This document shows positions 38,168 to 49,041 of a DNA stretch of 64,000 bases, one piece after another (positions within the stretch are counted from its first letter, which is position 1; the number at the start of each line of letters is the position of its first letter). The DNA comes from an uncultured Shewanella sp. (GTDB lineage: Bacteria; Pseudomonadota; Gammaproteobacteria; Enterobacterales; Shewanellaceae). The notes below the pieces were generated by a model. The model was not told where the DNA came from, did not search any database, and saw only the letters and a list, made by a program, of their open reading frames with translations. Position numbers and translations under genes: made by a program. The DNA is taken from assembly GCF_947501225.1 (NCBI RefSeq), contig NZ_CANMUW010000007.1:141721-205720 (forward strand), in the 5' to 3' direction.

Positions 38168-38746
38168 CTACTTCTCCAGCAAAGGCTGAAGCTTTCTATC
38201 AATCGCCTCTCGCGCCCTGAAGATACGGGATCTTACAGTGCCAACGGGACAATCCATGACATTCGCTATCTCTTCGTAACTCATACCATCGAGCTCTCGC
38301 AACGAAATAGCCATCTTTAACTCTTCCGGTAATGTATCCAGGGTGTCAAAAACCACCTTCTGGATCTCATCCGACATCATCAAGCGCTCGGGAGATGCAA
38401 CCTCCTTCAACGCATCGCTGCCATCGTAAAATTCAGCTTCCTCTGCATCGATATCGTTTGCAGGTGCTCGACGCCCCTGTGCTACCAGATGATTCTTAGC
38501 CGTATTTACCGCAATTCGGTATAGCCAGGTATAAAACGCACTTTCACCACGAAAATTAGGCAGTGCCCGGTAAGCTTTAATGAAGGCTTCCTGAGCAACA
38601 TCAGCAACGTCTGCCTGATTACGAACATAGCGTGAAATCAGACTCATGACCTTGTTTTGATACTTCTGCACCAAAAGGTTAAAAGCGTTTTTATCTCCCT
38701 GCTGTACACGTTCAACTAATTGTTGATCACTTATTTGTCCACTCAT
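38168..38746 (-). CDS. rpoE: RNA polymerase sigma-E factor
   Basis: The extracytoplasmic stress sigma factor for outer-membrane homeostasis. 192 residues, nearly the E. coli length (191). Region 2 has NLLVQKYQNKVMSLISRYV and EAFIKAYRALPNFRGESAFYTWLYRI. Region 4 has LREL.GMSYEEIANVMDCPVGTVRSRIFRARE. It has a sigma-E-type promoter upstream, so positive autoregulation is expected, as in E. coli. Confidence 0.98.
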   Translation of the reverse strand: MSGQISDQQLVERVQQGDKNAFNLLVQKYQNKVMSLISRYVRNQADVADVAQEAFIKAYRALPNFRGESAFYTWLYRIAVNTAKNHLVAQGRRAPANDIDAEEAEFYDGSDALKEVASPERLMMSDEIQKVVFDTLDTLPEELKMAISLRELDGMSYEEIANVMDCPVGTVRSRIFRAREAIDRKLQPLLEK

Positions 38747-38809
38747 CCGAGCCGACTACTCCTAAATCTAAAATGCTGATTTCTCAGTCGCTCGAATCAT
38801 ATTCACATA

Positions 38810-38837
38810 TGTAGACTAGCTTACTCGCGAAAAGTTC
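38810..38837 (-). promoter_or_regulatory. Sigma-E-dependent promoter of rpoE
   Basis: On the minus strand GAACTT is followed after 16 bases by TCTACA, matching the sigma-E consensus GAACTT-N16-TCTGA. Transcription would start about 55 bases before the rpoE ATG. Confidence 0.8.
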
Positions 38838-38946
38838 TAAAAAAATTGCATAGAGATGAATTTAATTTCTGTTAACCGGTAATCTACCCAAAATTCCTCT
38901 CTTGGTTTACCATAGTTAACACTCACTGAACTTACTATGATACCTG

Positions 38947-40557
38947 ATGAAACAAGTAGTTGAACACCAATCTGACGTATTGGTTATCGGAAGCGGTGCC
39001 GCTGGTCTCACTTTAGCCTTGCATCTTGCTGAAAAATCACAAGTTACCTTACTTTCCAAAGGGCCCCTAAGTGAAGGTTCAACTTATTACGCACAGGGTG
39101 GCATAGCTTCAGTATTCGATGAAGAGGATACTGTGGAGTCCCATGTGACCGATACTCTGGTTGCCGGGGCAGGCCTTTGTGATGAATCAGTGGTGACCTT
39201 CACGGCCGAAAATGCCAAACGCTCAATGGAGTGGCTCATACAGTGTGGCGTGGCTTTCGATAAGGAGGAGACCGTCGATGGTGACTCCAGTAAAGCCCCG
39301 TACCACCTTACCCGCGAGGGTGGTCACAGCCACAGACGTATTCTTCATGCCGCCGACGCCACGGGTAAAGAGGTTCAGGTAACACTGCAGGACAGAGCCA
39401 GAGCACACCCGAATATTCAGGTTCTTGAGCGCTATAACGCCATTGACCTTATTACCTCCCGCAAGCTGAACAGGCCGGGAAACCGCGTTCTCGGAGCCTA
39501 TATCTGGAACCGGGACGCGGAGCAGGTGGAAACCGTGAAGGCGCGTTTCGTCGCACTCGCCACCGGAGGCAGCTCCAAGGTCTATCAATATACTTCCAAT
39601 CCGGATATAGCATCGGGTGACGGCATAGCCATGGCCTGGCGCTCGGGTTGCCGTGTCGCGAACATGGAATTTAATCAGTTCCATCCAACCTGCCTATACC
39701 ACGCCGATGCCAGAAACTTTCTGCTGACCGAAGCACTTCGGGGCGAAGGGGCCTATCTGCGCCGTCCCGACGGCAGCCGTTTTATGCCTGACTTCGATAA
39801 ACGGGCTGAGTTGGCACCAAGAGATATCGTCGCTCGTGCGATAGATTATGAGATGAAGCGCCTGGGCTCTGATTGTGTCTACCTGGACATCAGCCATAAG
39901 CCCGCGGAATTTGTGATTAAACACTTCCCCACAATTCACAAACGTTGCCTCGAGTTTGGCATAGATATTACGACAGACCCAATTCCAGTCGTGCCGGCCG
40001 CTCACTATACCTGTGGCGGGATAATGACCGACCTACATGGCCAAACCGATCTCAATGGACTCTATGCCATAGGTGAGGTCGCTTATACCGGTCTTCATGG
40101 CGCCAACCGTCTGGCGAGTAACTCTCTCCTTGAGTGCTTGGTATTTGCAAGAGCCGCGGCAGAAGATATCGAAAGCCAGCTCAATAAGATCCCGATGCCC
40201 GGCGAGTTACCGGCCTGGGATGAAAGCCAGGTATCTAACTCAGATGAAGAGGTCGTCATTGCCCATAACTGGCACGAATTACGCCTGTTTATGTGGGATT
40301 ACGTGGGGATCGTGCGTTCAGATAAACGTTTAGAGCGCGCGCTGCGTCGCTGTATCATGCTGCAACAAGAGATACAGGAGTACTACAGTAACTTCCGGGT
40401 GAGCAACAATCTTCTGGAGTTAAGAAACTTAGTTCAGGTGGCCGAACTGATTATTCGCTGCGCAATGGAGCGAAAAGAGAGCCGCGGCCTACATTACAAC
40501 ATAGACCATCCACAGCAGCTGGAAAATCCGACGCCGACAATTCTCCTTCCTGATTAA
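38947..40557 (+). CDS. nadB: L-aspartate oxidase
   Basis: A flavoenzyme that oxidises aspartate to iminoaspartate in NAD synthesis. 536 residues (E. coli 540). FAD-binding [16 protein letters not shown] at the N terminus, [15 protein letters not shown], the catalytic-region [14 protein letters not shown] and [13 protein letters not shown], and the helical C-terminal domain. It is divergent from rpoE, as in E. coli. The ribosome-binding site is weak. Confidence 0.97.
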   Translation: MKQVVEHQSDVLVIGSGAAGLTLALHLAEKSQVTLLSKGPLSEGSTYYAQGGIASVFDEEDTVESHVTDTLVAGAGLCDESVVTFTAENAKRSMEWLIQCGVAFDKEETVDGDSSKAPYHLTREGGHSHRRILHAADATGKEVQVTLQDRARAHPNIQVLERYNAIDLITSRKLNRPGNRVLGAYIWNRDAEQVETVKARFVALATGGSSKVYQYTSNPDIASGDGIAMAWRSGCRVANMEFNQFHPTCLYHADARNFLLTEALRGEGAYLRRPDGSRFMPDFDKRAELAPRDIVARAIDYEMKRLGSDCVYLDISHKPAEFVIKHFPTIHKRCLEFGIDITTDPIPVVPAAHYTCGGIMTDLHGQTDLNGLYAIGEVAYTGLHGANRLASNSLLECLVFARAAAEDIESQLNKIPMPGELPAWDESQVSNSDEEVVIAHNWHELRLFMWDYVGIVRSDKRLERALRRCIMLQQEIQEYYSNFRVSNNLLELRNLVQVAELIIRCAMERKESRGLHYNIDHPQQLENPTPTILLPD

Positions 40558-40567
40558 CTCTACCCAC

Positions 40568-40996
40568 TCAGCGCTTCTGAGCCAGTAGCAGACGACACAG
40601 GTGGCGGTAACTTGTGTCGTCAAGCATATCGGCCCAGACAATGAGTAAGCGTTTATCCCTGTCGGTTTGAAGATAAAACAGTGACGCAAATGGCGTGACA
40701 ACTCTTCTTCCGGCAAGCTTAAACTTTACGCTCTCATCACCTCTCCTGTTATCGAGCCTTCCTTCGCCACGAACATCGAGTGAAAACTTGCAGCGCCAAT
40801 GGTTCAGCGACCAGAGCTGGTAAGAGAGAAACAGAAATAACAGGCTAAGACAGAGCCCTTTAATCAGAAGATAGTAAAGGTTATCGATATCGGGCCAGGC
40901 GAGAAATGAGGTAAGAGAGACCGCACCGAAAACGACCAACGATAATCGCTGGTCGAATGAGGCTGTTAAACTGAAACTATGGGGTTGCTCTGCCAC
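40568..40996 (-). CDS. ygfX: YgfX family membrane protein
   Basis: 142 residues from GTG 40996 inside the end of sdhE; a TTG at 41020 is also in frame. Two hydrophobic helices lie at about 18-35 and 42-60 (YYLLIKGLCLSLLFLFLSY), and the soluble part ends WADMLDDTSYRHLCRLLL, matching the E. coli YgfX end (WLAADSMDEAEWRDLRRILL). E. coli YgfX was described as a toxin-like protein paired with sdhE, a claim that is debated. It overlaps sdhE by about 20 bases. Confidence 0.8.
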   Translation of the reverse strand: MAEQPHSFSLTASFDQRLSLVVFGAVSLTSFLAWPDIDNLYYLLIKGLCLSLLFLFLSYQLWSLNHWRCKFSLDVRGEGRLDNRRGDESVKFKLAGRRVVTPFASLFYLQTDRDKRLLIVWADMLDDTSYRHLCRLLLAQKR

Positions 40997-41228
40997 GGAC
41001 ACGAATGACCATATCGGCAAGCTCAGGATCCGGGCACTCTTGGTGTCCCATAAACCAAGCGAATAACTCAGGATCTTCGCCTTTTAACAGCCGAACGAAA
41101 GTATTTTTATCCTTAGTCGACAGCTGCTCATATTGATTTTCAACGAAAGGCTGAAACAGGACATCAAGTTCAAGCATACCTCTTCGGCATGCCCACCTTA
41201 CTCTGGCAATATTCATCGGTTCAGACAC
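40977..41228 (-). CDS. sdhE: FAD assembly factor SdhE
   Basis: Helps attach FAD covalently to SdhA and FrdA. 83 residues from GTG 41228 (GGAG, 7-base spacer); an ATG at 41216 is in frame. The signature RVRWACRRGMLELD contains the RGxxE motif needed for flavinylation, and EDPELFAWFMGHQ follows. It is transcribed with ygfX. Confidence 0.94.
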   Translation of the reverse strand: MSEPMNIARVRWACRRGMLELDVLFQPFVENQYEQLSTKDKNTFVRLLKGEDPELFAWFMGHQECPDPELADMVIRVRGRATP

Positions 41229-41318
41229 GCAAATGCTCCCTTATTTTTTTGCCTAGTGTACCTCGTGTTACACCCGGAGTCGATGCTATCCCCACAGGGT
41301 TACTCATCAACAGCCAGG

Positions 41319-42227
41319 TCAGAGTAACTTTACTTTCGGGTCTCTGCCCTCGAAAAGATCGGTAAAATCAGTTTCGAGCAGACGTTTAACGGCGGGGTGC
41401 TGAATCATCCTCTCGGCAAACATCACATGATATACCTCTTTAACATCGCTGGTTTCGCCCAGCAGGTTCATGCCATGAGAAAGAATATCTTGTTTGTAGA
41501 TTGATGGAGCAACAAAAATGCCCTGCTTAAAATAGCCGAAGGCCTTCATCATTGCGGCGTCATCGAACTCACCCAGTATAGTGATATTGAGTCCGTTTTC
41601 ATCGAACCAGTGATGCAACTGCTGTCCAAGCGAGGTACGTTTACCCGGAATAAGCAGTTTTCCCTCCTCCAGACATTCGGGAAAGGGCTTACTGTATTGA
41701 TCGGCAGAGAAGAAAGCGATACCACACTCTCCCAGCTTTTTAGATAGTATCTCAGGGTACTTCAGTGACTCCCCGGCACAGTCGGATAAGATCATATCCA
41801 GCTTATGCTCCCTGAGTCTCTCCATCAGACTTTCGTGAGTTGCCTCGAAACAAGCCAGATGCATAGAGCCGTCACTGGGTACCACTGAGAGCAGCACCCT
41901 GCTCGCCAACGCTTTCGACAAGGCGTCGGCGATACCGACTTCGAACAGGATATTCTCATCTTTTTGATAGTTGAGAATATCCAGCATCTCATAACTTAGG
42001 CTGAACATCTTATCGGCATAACGAAATACCAACTCGCCAAGCTCGGTCGGCTCCAGCGAGCGACCCGCACGCTTAAACAAACTCCCCTTCAGACGGGTTT
42101 CAAGCACCCTTATCTGTCCGGTAACCGTTTGCGGCGCCAAACACAGGGCTTCGGCGGCTTTCGCCACCGAGCCCTTTTTATGAACCATCCAAAAATAGTA
42201 AAGATGGTTATAGTTCAGATGGGACAT
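41319..42227 (-). CDS. nhaR: LysR-type activator NhaR
   Basis: A sodium-responsive activator of nhaA. 302 residues. The N terminus [25 protein letters not shown] is the NhaR-type winged helix, close to E. coli NhaR ([30 protein letters not shown]). The rest is the LysR effector domain. It lies downstream of nhaA, with a small exported-protein gene between. Confidence 0.95.
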   Translation of the reverse strand: MSHLNYNHLYYFWMVHKKGSVAKAAEALCLAPQTVTGQIRVLETRLKGSLFKRAGRSLEPTELGELVFRYADKMFSLSYEMLDILNYQKDENILFEVGIADALSKALASRVLLSVVPSDGSMHLACFEATHESLMERLREHKLDMILSDCAGESLKYPEILSKKLGECGIAFFSADQYSKPFPECLEEGKLLIPGKRTSLGQQLHHWFDENGLNITILGEFDDAAMMKAFGYFKQGIFVAPSIYKQDILSHGMNLLGETSDVKEVYHVMFAERMIQHPAVKRLLETDFTDLFEGRDPKVKLL

Positions 42228-42251
42228 ACAATACTCTGCTGTGCGGTTAGA

Positions 42252-42635
42252 TTATTTAAGTCGCTGACAGTCCATCAGGCTGTACATTACGTTATTAAGC
42301 ATCTCAATATTCTTCACACTACCGGCGGTAAACGCTTCGGCAAGCCCGGTGACCAATAGCTCCCTATCCGGGATCCGCCCCTCACAATAGGTACGGTTAG
42401 CTTCCTGAAATCGTTTACCGCTGCGATATTTCAGGGCTCTGGACTCATAGCTGTCGCTCTCCAGGCGCGCGCCGGTAGCGTTTGGCTTATACATCAATGC
42501 GCCATCGACCACGCCTTCGAGATAGTGCTGACAGGTATCGCTTTTGACATCTGTGTTACAAGCATTCAGTTGCTCAGCCTGAGCCGATGTAGTCAGCCCC
42601 AGGCATAGGGTGAGTATCAGTAATATTAATCTCAT
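42252..42635 (-). CDS. Exported small protein, possibly Rap1a/Tai-like
   Basis: 127 residues with a signal peptide ([20 protein letters not shown], cleavage after AQA). The mature part has four Cys ([23 protein letters not shown]), so two disulphides are likely. [15 protein letters not shown] resembles the C-xx-YL-xGV-xD start of the Rap1a/Tai family. Those proteins include type VI immunity proteins but also many of unknown role, and the match is weak. The ATG overlaps the nhaA stop (ACATGA), so it is translated with nhaA. Confidence 0.75.
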   Translation of the reverse strand: MRLILLILTLCLGLTTSAQAEQLNACNTDVKSDTCQHYLEGVVDGALMYKPNATGARLESDSYESRALKYRSGKRFQEANRTYCEGRIPDRELLVTGLAEAFTAGSVKNIEMLNNVMYSLMDCQRLK

Positions 42636-43831
42636 GTTACCTCTCCTTTCTTGCTTTCATCTGCCGCATCGGCTTCGGGCAGCACCTTAGACAACCAGAA
42701 GTAACCAATGACAGCCGATGCAAATGAACCCACTAAAATTCCCAGCCTTGCCAAATTACCGTAAGCTTCAGCATCACCAACAAATGCCAGCGATGAGATA
42801 AACATCGACATGGTGAAACCGATACCACACATCAGGGCGACAGGGGCGATGTGCTTCCATCCCATACCTTCAGGCAACTGGGCTAACTTAAGCTTCACGG
42901 CGATGTAGCTGAGCAGAAGTACCCCCAAAGGCTTACCGATTAACAGACCAAGAGCGATACCAACCGGTACCGGAGACAAGAGGTCACCGAAACTCATGGG
43001 GCTGAGATCGACACCGGCATTAGCAAACGCAAATATCGGTAAGATGATGAAGGTGCTCCACGGATGAAGGCTATGCTCCAGACTCTCCGAGGGCGAACTG
43101 CCATCTTTTGCTCTGAGTGGAATACAGAAGGCGATAATGACACCCGCTAAGGTAGCGTGAACACCCGACTTCAACACGGCAATCCACAGAATAAGGCCTA
43201 CGACACCATAAGGCGCTAATTCGGTTACCCCTTTACGATTAAGAGCGATAAGACCCACAATGGCAATGGCGGCCACAGTCAGACTCAACATAGAGAGATC
43301 TGTACTATAGAAAAGTGCAATAATAACAACCACACCCAGGTCATCGATAATAGCCAAGGCCAACAGGAATACCTTAAGTGCTACTGGCACCCGGCTCCCC
43401 AGCAGCGCCATTATTCCCAATGCAAATGCAATATCAGTCGCCGCCGGTATTGCCCAGCCCGCCTGGGTTATAGCATCACTATTGTTGAATAACAGGTAGA
43501 CAGCAGCAGGGAAAACCATACCACCAATCGCCGCAAACGTAGGTAACGAGGCTTGAGCCGGGCTCGACAGCGCTCCTTCCAGCAGTTCACGCTTAACTTC
43601 CAAACCGATCAACATAAAAAACAGCGCCATCAGACCATCATTGATCCAATGTATCAGTGTCTTATCAATATCTAAGCTACCTACTCGTATCTGCATCTCG
43701 GTAGCAAGAAAGCCTTGATACATACCTGACAGAGGTGAGTTCGCCATTATCATAGCGAGTGCGACTGCAACCATAAGCAGAATGCCACCCGCCGACTCCT
43801 GGCTTAAAAAATTCTTAATAGCCCTTTCCAT
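42632..43831 (-). CDS. nhaA: Na+/H+ antiporter NhaA
   Basis: An electrogenic antiporter (2 H+ in, 1 Na+ out) for sodium and pH homeostasis. 399 residues from ATG 43831; the GGAG before it is also the start of an in-frame TTG at 43843, which I reject. Twelve helices are expected. The ion-site aspartates lie in [19 protein letters not shown], and the assembly motif [10 protein letters not shown] is present. It heads the nhaA-small protein-nhaR group. Confidence 0.96.
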   Translation of the reverse strand: MERAIKNFLSQESAGGILLMVAVALAMIMANSPLSGMYQGFLATEMQIRVGSLDIDKTLIHWINDGLMALFFMLIGLEVKRELLEGALSSPAQASLPTFAAIGGMVFPAAVYLLFNNSDAITQAGWAIPAATDIAFALGIMALLGSRVPVALKVFLLALAIIDDLGVVVIIALFYSTDLSMLSLTVAAIAIVGLIALNRKGVTELAPYGVVGLILWIAVLKSGVHATLAGVIIAFCIPLRAKDGSSPSESLEHSLHPWSTFIILPIFAFANAGVDLSPMSFGDLLSPVPVGIALGLLIGKPLGVLLLSYIAVKLKLAQLPEGMGWKHIAPVALMCGIGFTMSMFISSLAFVGDAEAYGNLARLGILVGSFASAVIGYFWLSKVLPEADAADESKKGEVT

Positions 43832-44144
43832 AACTTGCTCCAATATATCTTAATGTTCCGAGTGTAACGGAATACAACAAACGTGAATATTCGATTGCAA
43901 CAGCCATAAACATCGGTATTTCCGAGGTATTAAGTTTAGCTAAGGAGTGAATAGATATCAAATGATTATTTTATAAACAGATTTGAATATATCTAAGAAA
44001 CAGGAAGATGTAGAAATGGTTAAGAGATGACTAAAGTTGTTTATTCATTAAAAACAGATAACGACCAAGGCTGAATATTACAAACCAAAATCGTTATCTC
44101 TGATTTTTCAATTGATTAGCCTCAACAATAGCGGCGAATCAGAT
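43832..44144. promoter_or_regulatory. Region between nhaA and thyA
   Basis: 313 AT-rich bases that must hold the nhaA promoter and the 3' end of thyA. No ORF, terminator or clear NhaR site is evident to the eye. Confidence 0.35.
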
Positions 44145-44996
44145 TTAAACTGAAAATGGATACTTGATCGCTTCATGGTGCTGGTAACCGGACACTTCGA
44201 AGTCATCCATCGTCACCCAGGTCTCCAGATCTTCCAGAGATCTGATATCCGGATTGATCGACAGAGACGCAGGCGCAAATGGCTCTCTTTTCAGTTGAAC
44301 GTCACGCATCAAGGCTAGTTGATCTTCGTAGATGTGCGCGTTAACAATTTTATGATACGCCATACCCGGCTTTTTGCCGGTGATCTGCGCCATCAAGGCG
44401 AGCAGGGTAAAGACCTGAACCTGATTGAAGTTTAACCCCAGGGGGACATCACAGGAACGTTGAAAACTATTAAGATAAAGCGTGTCACCCAGCAGAGAGA
44501 AATTATGGGTATGCATACATGGACGCAGACAGCCCATATGGAACTCACCCGGGTTATAGAAGCTAAGGATCTCACCGCGATCATCGATACCCGCTTTAAG
44601 GTTGTCTACAATCTTCTTCAGCTGATCGACCGTGCCACCATCGGGCTTACTCCACGCCCTTCCCTGCACCCCATAGACCCGGCCCATATCATCGGTACCT
44701 TTACGGTGCGAATTGTTAAGCCATGCCTGATTTTCGTTAGCATTTGCATCCCAGGTTTTTGCACCCAATGCCCGAAAATCGGCCGCATTATCATAGCCGC
44801 GTATATAGCCAAGCATCTCGGCAATCGCGCTCTTCCAGTAGCTTTTTCGGGTTGTGATAAGAGGAAACTCATTATTGCCTACATTGTAGGTCAGGTCAGC
44901 GTTGATAACAGTCAGACAGCGTTTACCCGTTCGCTCATTTTCAACCCAGGTACCTTCGTCGATAATTCTGTTACATAGCTCTAAATACTGTTTCAT
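44145..44996 (-). CDS. thyA: Thymidylate synthase (283-residue Vibrio-type)
   Basis: Methylates dUMP with methylene-tetrahydrofolate. 283 residues. It departs from the 264-residue E. coli form and looks like the Vibrio form, with [20 protein letters not shown] and [17 protein letters not shown]. Catalytic parts are intact: the active-site Cys in [23 protein letters not shown] for dUMP and [22 protein letters not shown] precedes the ATG. The usual neighbour lgt is not upstream of it. Confidence 0.96.
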   Translation of the reverse strand: MKQYLELCNRIIDEGTWVENERTGKRCLTVINADLTYNVGNNEFPLITTRKSYWKSAIAEMLGYIRGYDNAADFRALGAKTWDANANENQAWLNNSHRKGTDDMGRVYGVQGRAWSKPDGGTVDQLKKIVDNLKAGIDDRGEILSFYNPGEFHMGCLRPCMHTHNFSLLGDTLYLNSFQRSCDVPLGLNFNQVQVFTLLALMAQITGKKPGMAYHKIVNAHIYEDQLALMRDVQLKREPFAPASLSINPDIRSLEDLETWVTMDDFEVSGYQHHEAIKYPFSV

Positions 44997-45291
44997 TACA
45001 ACTTACCCTCTGGCGGCACGGATTTTAAAATAAGAGACAAGCCTGATATCGCCAAGGGAGTGGAGTTAAGCGGCTCCATGGCCACAAGCTCCCCCGCTCC
45101 CTACAGCTCAGGCTGACGAACGATATCTGCTATAACTCCTGCCAATTCCAATTGAGACGCAGGAGTAAAAATAGAAGCAGCGGATGATTCTAACTCAATC
45201 TCGGCCAGTTTCTAAGAGCAAATCCTCTTTCAAGCGTAAGGAAGGTCGCCAGTTAAATGCCCTCGAACAAAATAGCAACGGCTGAACAGGT
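44997..45291. other. Gap between the TSUP gene and thyA, no gene
   Basis: 295 bases. In the enteric order this is where lgt would stand between ptsP and thyA. I find no lgt-like peptide in any frame. It holds at most the thyA promoter. Confidence 0.5.
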
Positions 45292-46095
45292 TCAACCCAA
45301 AGCTAATTTCAGACCGGTAAAAATCAATAAAACGGCGAAAATCTTTTTCAAAATCGGCGTCGGCCAATGGGTTGCAGCCCTGACACCAACAGGTGCCGTG
45401 GCGACCGAAGTCAGTACGATGCCAATCAGGGCCGGAAGGTAAACATAACCTAATGTCAATTGAGGCAAGCCGGTCACTCCCCATCCGGCCATCACATAGC
45501 CCGCACTGCCGAATAAGGCGATAAATACGCCCGATGTGGCAGAAAAGCCAATAGCATTACGCATCTGCAGACCACACCAACTTAAAAACGGAACCAGCAA
45601 GATGCCACCACCAATTCCCATCAGGGCAGCGAAAGCCGCGATAGCGACAGAAGCAAAAAACAGAACCGGAGCGGCTGGCAAGGGCTTATCAACATTGGCG
45701 AGGCGCAGAGGAAATACCATATGAAGCGCCATTAAAATTACGAATATAGCAAAGGCCTGCTGCAGAGTGTCGGCACTGATCGCATGGGAGATAAACCCGG
45801 AGCAGGACGCCCCTATGATCAAGCCCGGTAGCATAGGTTTAAACAGAGACCAGGGGATATTTCCGCGCCTATGGTGGGCTAAGGCCGAGGAGCAGGAGGT
45901 TAGAATGATCGCGCTGAGAGAGGTCGCAATTGCCACATGGGGCAATACTCCAAGCTCAAAACCGGCCGATGGTAACAGATACAGCAGAACCGGCACGGCG
46001 ATGATGCCCCCGCCTATACCCAGCAAGCCAGCCATAAAACCAATAAATGCGCCTAACCCCAGACAACTGATAAAAAACCAGATTAAATTATCCAC
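45292..46095 (-). CDS. TSUP (TauE/SafE) family permease
   Basis: A membrane transporter of the sulfite/organosulfonate exporter family; the substrate is unknown. 267 residues from GTG 46095 (AAGG, 8-base spacer). Two similar halves show the family motif: GFMAGLLGIGGGIIAVPVLL near the start and ALMGIGGGILLVPFLSW in the second half. About eight helices. It lies 107 bases after ptsP on the same strand, but the link to the PTS is not evident. Confidence 0.9.
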   Translation of the reverse strand: MDNLIWFFISCLGLGAFIGFMAGLLGIGGGIIAVPVLLYLLPSAGFELGVLPHVAIATSLSAIILTSCSSALAHHRRGNIPWSLFKPMLPGLIIGASCSGFISHAISADTLQQAFAIFVILMALHMVFPLRLANVDKPLPAAPVLFFASVAIAAFAALMGIGGGILLVPFLSWCGLQMRNAIGFSATSGVFIALFGSAGYVMAGWGVTGLPQLTLGYVYLPALIGIVLTSVATAPVGVRAATHWPTPILKKIFAVLLIFTGLKLALG

Positions 46096-46202
46096 AACTT
46101 GACCTTTCCATCTAAATATATACACACAAGGACGGGCAACTCCTGAGCCCGAATAGATGCTCTAAAGTCGAACGGATACGTTTACGATATCGACTGAGGA
46201 AG

Positions 46203-48437
46203 TTAGTTAAGAATTGCCCCTAACTCCCTGGATTCAAAGTACTCCCTTACCAACTCTCTCACCTCTTGTCCGGTGGAAAGGGTTAACGCCATCTGAAGCA
46301 GCTCACTGAGATCGTGATGAGATACCCTTCTGAGCAGGTAATTAACTCTGGCTAAGCTTCCCTGATTCATACTCAGCTGATCATATCCCATGGCGACGAG
46401 TAAGAGCACTCCTATCGGTTCACCTGCTAACTCACCACACACGCTTACAGGCAGGTGATATTGCCAGCAATCAAATCTGGCGCGTTTCAATGCCCTTAAG
46501 ATCCCCGGGTGATAACAATCATATAGGGTACTTACCCGCGGGTTATTCCTATCGACCGCAAGCAGGTATTGAGTCAGGTCATTGGAACCTACTGAGACAA
46601 AATCAACCCTCTTGGCTACCTCAGAAATTTGGTAGAGCAGGGCCGGCACCTCAAGCATAATACCCAGCTTTGGCTTTACGATATTTTTGTTGACGTCACT
46701 CTTAAGCTCACTATAGGCCTGTTCAAGGTAGGCGATGGCCTGATCTATCTCCTCCAGGCTACTCACCATAGGGAGCAGAATATGTAGCTGCCCCTTCTCC
46801 CCACCGGCCTGGATCATCGCCCTGAGCTGTACCAGAAACAGCTCCGGGTGGTCCAGTGACAGCCTTATCCCGCGCCAGCCGAGAAAAGGGTTTTCCTCAT
46901 TGATAGGAAAATATGACAAGGGCTTATCGCCCCCAACGTCCAGTGTCCTCATGACAACAGGCCTGTCATTCGCCGCTTCCAGTACCTGGCTATAAACTTT
47001 TACCTGCTCAGACTCGCTGGGAAACCTCTGGTGCAACATGAAAGGAATTTCAGTACGGTAGAGTCCTACTCCATCGGCGCCATTGGCGATCTCCGATGCC
47101 AGGCTACTCAATAAACCGGCGTTGAGATAGAGATGAATCCTCTTGCCATCGAGCGTCTGAGCAGGAAGATCCAGCTCTTGAGCGTATTTATTTTGCAGAG
47201 CCTTCTCTGCCGAGATCAGATTACGGTACTCAGCAATCAGGGCCGGAGCCGGTGAAACATGTAACTGGCCACGATTAGCATTAATAATAAGTAACTTTTT
47301 ATCTATTGCAGCCGACAGAACACCTTCTACCCCTATGATTGCCGGAACCCCCAATGCTCTGGCCAGAATAGCGGCATGGGAGTTAACACCACCAAGCTCG
47401 GTGACGATGCCGACTAACTTATGCCGGGGAAACTCGGCAAGCATAGTTGCATCGGCCTCTTTGGTGACAAGTATAACCGGCAGATCCGGCTCCAGCTCCA
47501 TTCTCTGAGGCTCAATCAGTAATCTCAAGACCCGTAACCCAAGATCACGAATATCGCCGGCGCGCTCCTTGAGGTAAAGATCCTGCATCTGAGTAAACTG
47601 CTCGATATAGCGCAATGAGACACGGCTCACCGCAGATACCGCACACCAGCCCTCACGTACCTCTTTTACGTACTCACCACCCAGGCTGGCCTTGTCCAGT
47701 AACAGCAGTAGTGCAGAAAATATCGAAACAACTTCATTATCCTGCTCCTGATCGAAACGTTGAGACAATGAGGTGAGCATATCTTTACAGGCCTCGATAG
47801 CCGAATTTAATCTCTGCTCTTCATAACTGACATCTGACGTGCGTTGCTGCGGTTGCTCGAGTGCTATCTGCCCACCGAGAACTAAGGCGTGGGCAATCGC
47901 GACGCCGTTAGCGGCGGATGTACCTGTAAAATGAAGCTGATCGGGGGAACACTCTACTTCGGCTTTTATTCTGAGATTTCTTATCGCCATCGCCAACTGC
48001 GCGGCTAATGTCATAAGAAAAGCCTCCTCGCCCTCATCAAATTGGCGAGCATCGGCTTGCTGTACGACTAAAACCCCTAAAATATTCTTTTGATATATGA
48101 TTGGAACGGCGAGAAAAGCCCTGAAGCTCTCCTCTTCGGCTTCAACAAATTTCTTAAATCTCGGGTGCTGGTTAGCGTCGGCTAAATTGATAGGCTCTTC
48201 ACGCTCAGCGACTAAGCCGACCAAGCCTTCAGACAGTGGCATTTTGACCTGGCCTACGGCGTCTGGCTCCAGGCCATCGGTTGCCGATAGTACCAGTTGC
48301 TGCTCCTCTAACAGATAGATAGAGCAACACTCAGTTGCCATAGCAGATTTAGTTTGTGAAACGAGTAGTTCGAGCGCAGAATGAAGATCATGAGCCGCCG
48401 CAACGGCTTGAGTGATATCTCTTAGGTTTTTTAGCAC
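46203..48437 (-). CDS. ptsP: Enzyme I-Ntr (PtsP)
   Basis: The first phosphotransferase of the nitrogen PTS: takes phosphate from PEP to NPr. 744 residues. Start is GTG 48437 with GGAGG 12 bases upstream. N-terminal GAF domain (1-160), then the PTS enzyme I N domain with the phospho-His in GGVNSHAAILARAL, and the PEP-binding barrel (GVGLYRTEIPF, VMRTLDVGGDKPL, SVGSNDLTQYLLAVDRNN, SVCGELAGEP). It follows rppH. Confidence 0.97.
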   Translation of the reverse strand: MLKNLRDITQAVAAAHDLHSALELLVSQTKSAMATECCSIYLLEEQQLVLSATDGLEPDAVGQVKMPLSEGLVGLVAEREEPINLADANQHPRFKKFVEAEEESFRAFLAVPIIYQKNILGVLVVQQADARQFDEGEEAFLMTLAAQLAMAIRNLRIKAEVECSPDQLHFTGTSAANGVAIAHALVLGGQIALEQPQQRTSDVSYEEQRLNSAIEACKDMLTSLSQRFDQEQDNEVVSIFSALLLLLDKASLGGEYVKEVREGWCAVSAVSRVSLRYIEQFTQMQDLYLKERAGDIRDLGLRVLRLLIEPQRMELEPDLPVILVTKEADATMLAEFPRHKLVGIVTELGGVNSHAAILARALGVPAIIGVEGVLSAAIDKKLLIINANRGQLHVSPAPALIAEYRNLISAEKALQNKYAQELDLPAQTLDGKRIHLYLNAGLLSSLASEIANGADGVGLYRTEIPFMLHQRFPSESEQVKVYSQVLEAANDRPVVMRTLDVGGDKPLSYFPINEENPFLGWRGIRLSLDHPELFLVQLRAMIQAGGEKGQLHILLPMVSSLEEIDQAIAYLEQAYSELKSDVNKNIVKPKLGIMLEVPALLYQISEVAKRVDFVSVGSNDLTQYLLAVDRNNPRVSTLYDCYHPGILRALKRARFDCWQYHLPVSVCGELAGEPIGVLLLVAMGYDQLSMNQGSLARVNYLLRRVSHHDLSELLQMALTLSTGQEVRELVREYFESRELGAILN

Positions 48438-48522
48438 TTAGTAAAACCTCCGTTTGATTTGGCTGAGCTCAAATATATATCCATTATAGACTTCCCGAAC
48501 CTATCACCTCATGTTTGGGCAG

Positions 48523-49041
48523 TTATCGCCGCCTTCCTCTCCTGCTGTGATGCTGCTCTCTGGTTTGAAACGGGAGTGCAGTTGGAGCGAACTCCTTCAT
48601 TACCTTCCTATAAACATCTCTCTTAAATGAAACGACTTGCCTTACCGGGTACCAGTAACTCACCCAGCGCCAATCATCGAATTCCGGATGGCCACAAGCA
48701 TTCAGGTCTATCGCACTCTCATTACTCTTGAGCTGTAACAAAAACCACTTCTGCTTCTGCCCAATACACACAGGCTTACTATCTTGCCTTATTAAACGTT
48801 TGGGTAATCTGTAACGTAACCAAGAGCGAGTCGAAGTTAATATCTGAACATGTTCAGGCCTTAACCCAACCTCTTCGTACAGCTCTCTAAACATCGCCTC
48901 TTCAGGTGTTTCGCCTTCATCGACCCCACCCTGAGGAAATTGCCAGGAATGCTGACCAAACCTTCTGGCCCACATAACCTGCCCAAAGCGATTACAGATA
49001 ATGATGCCCACATTTGCGCGAAAGCCGTCACTATCAATCAC
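48523..49041 (-). CDS. rppH: RNA pyrophosphohydrolase
   Basis: A Nudix hydrolase that removes pyrophosphate from 5' triphosphate mRNA and triggers decay. 172 residues (E. coli 176). Start is GTG 49041, preceded by GGAG and aligning with the E. coli start; the frame stays open to 49104. Nudix box: [24 protein letters not shown] basic tail ([12 protein letters not shown]) may bind RNA. It precedes ptsP, as in E. coli. Confidence 0.96.
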   Translation of the reverse strand: MIDSDGFRANVGIIICNRFGQVMWARRFGQHSWQFPQGGVDEGETPEEAMFRELYEEVGLRPEHVQILTSTRSWLRYRLPKRLIRQDSKPVCIGQKQKWFLLQLKSNESAIDLNACGHPEFDDWRWVSYWYPVRQVVSFKRDVYRKVMKEFAPTALPFQTREQHHSRRGRRR

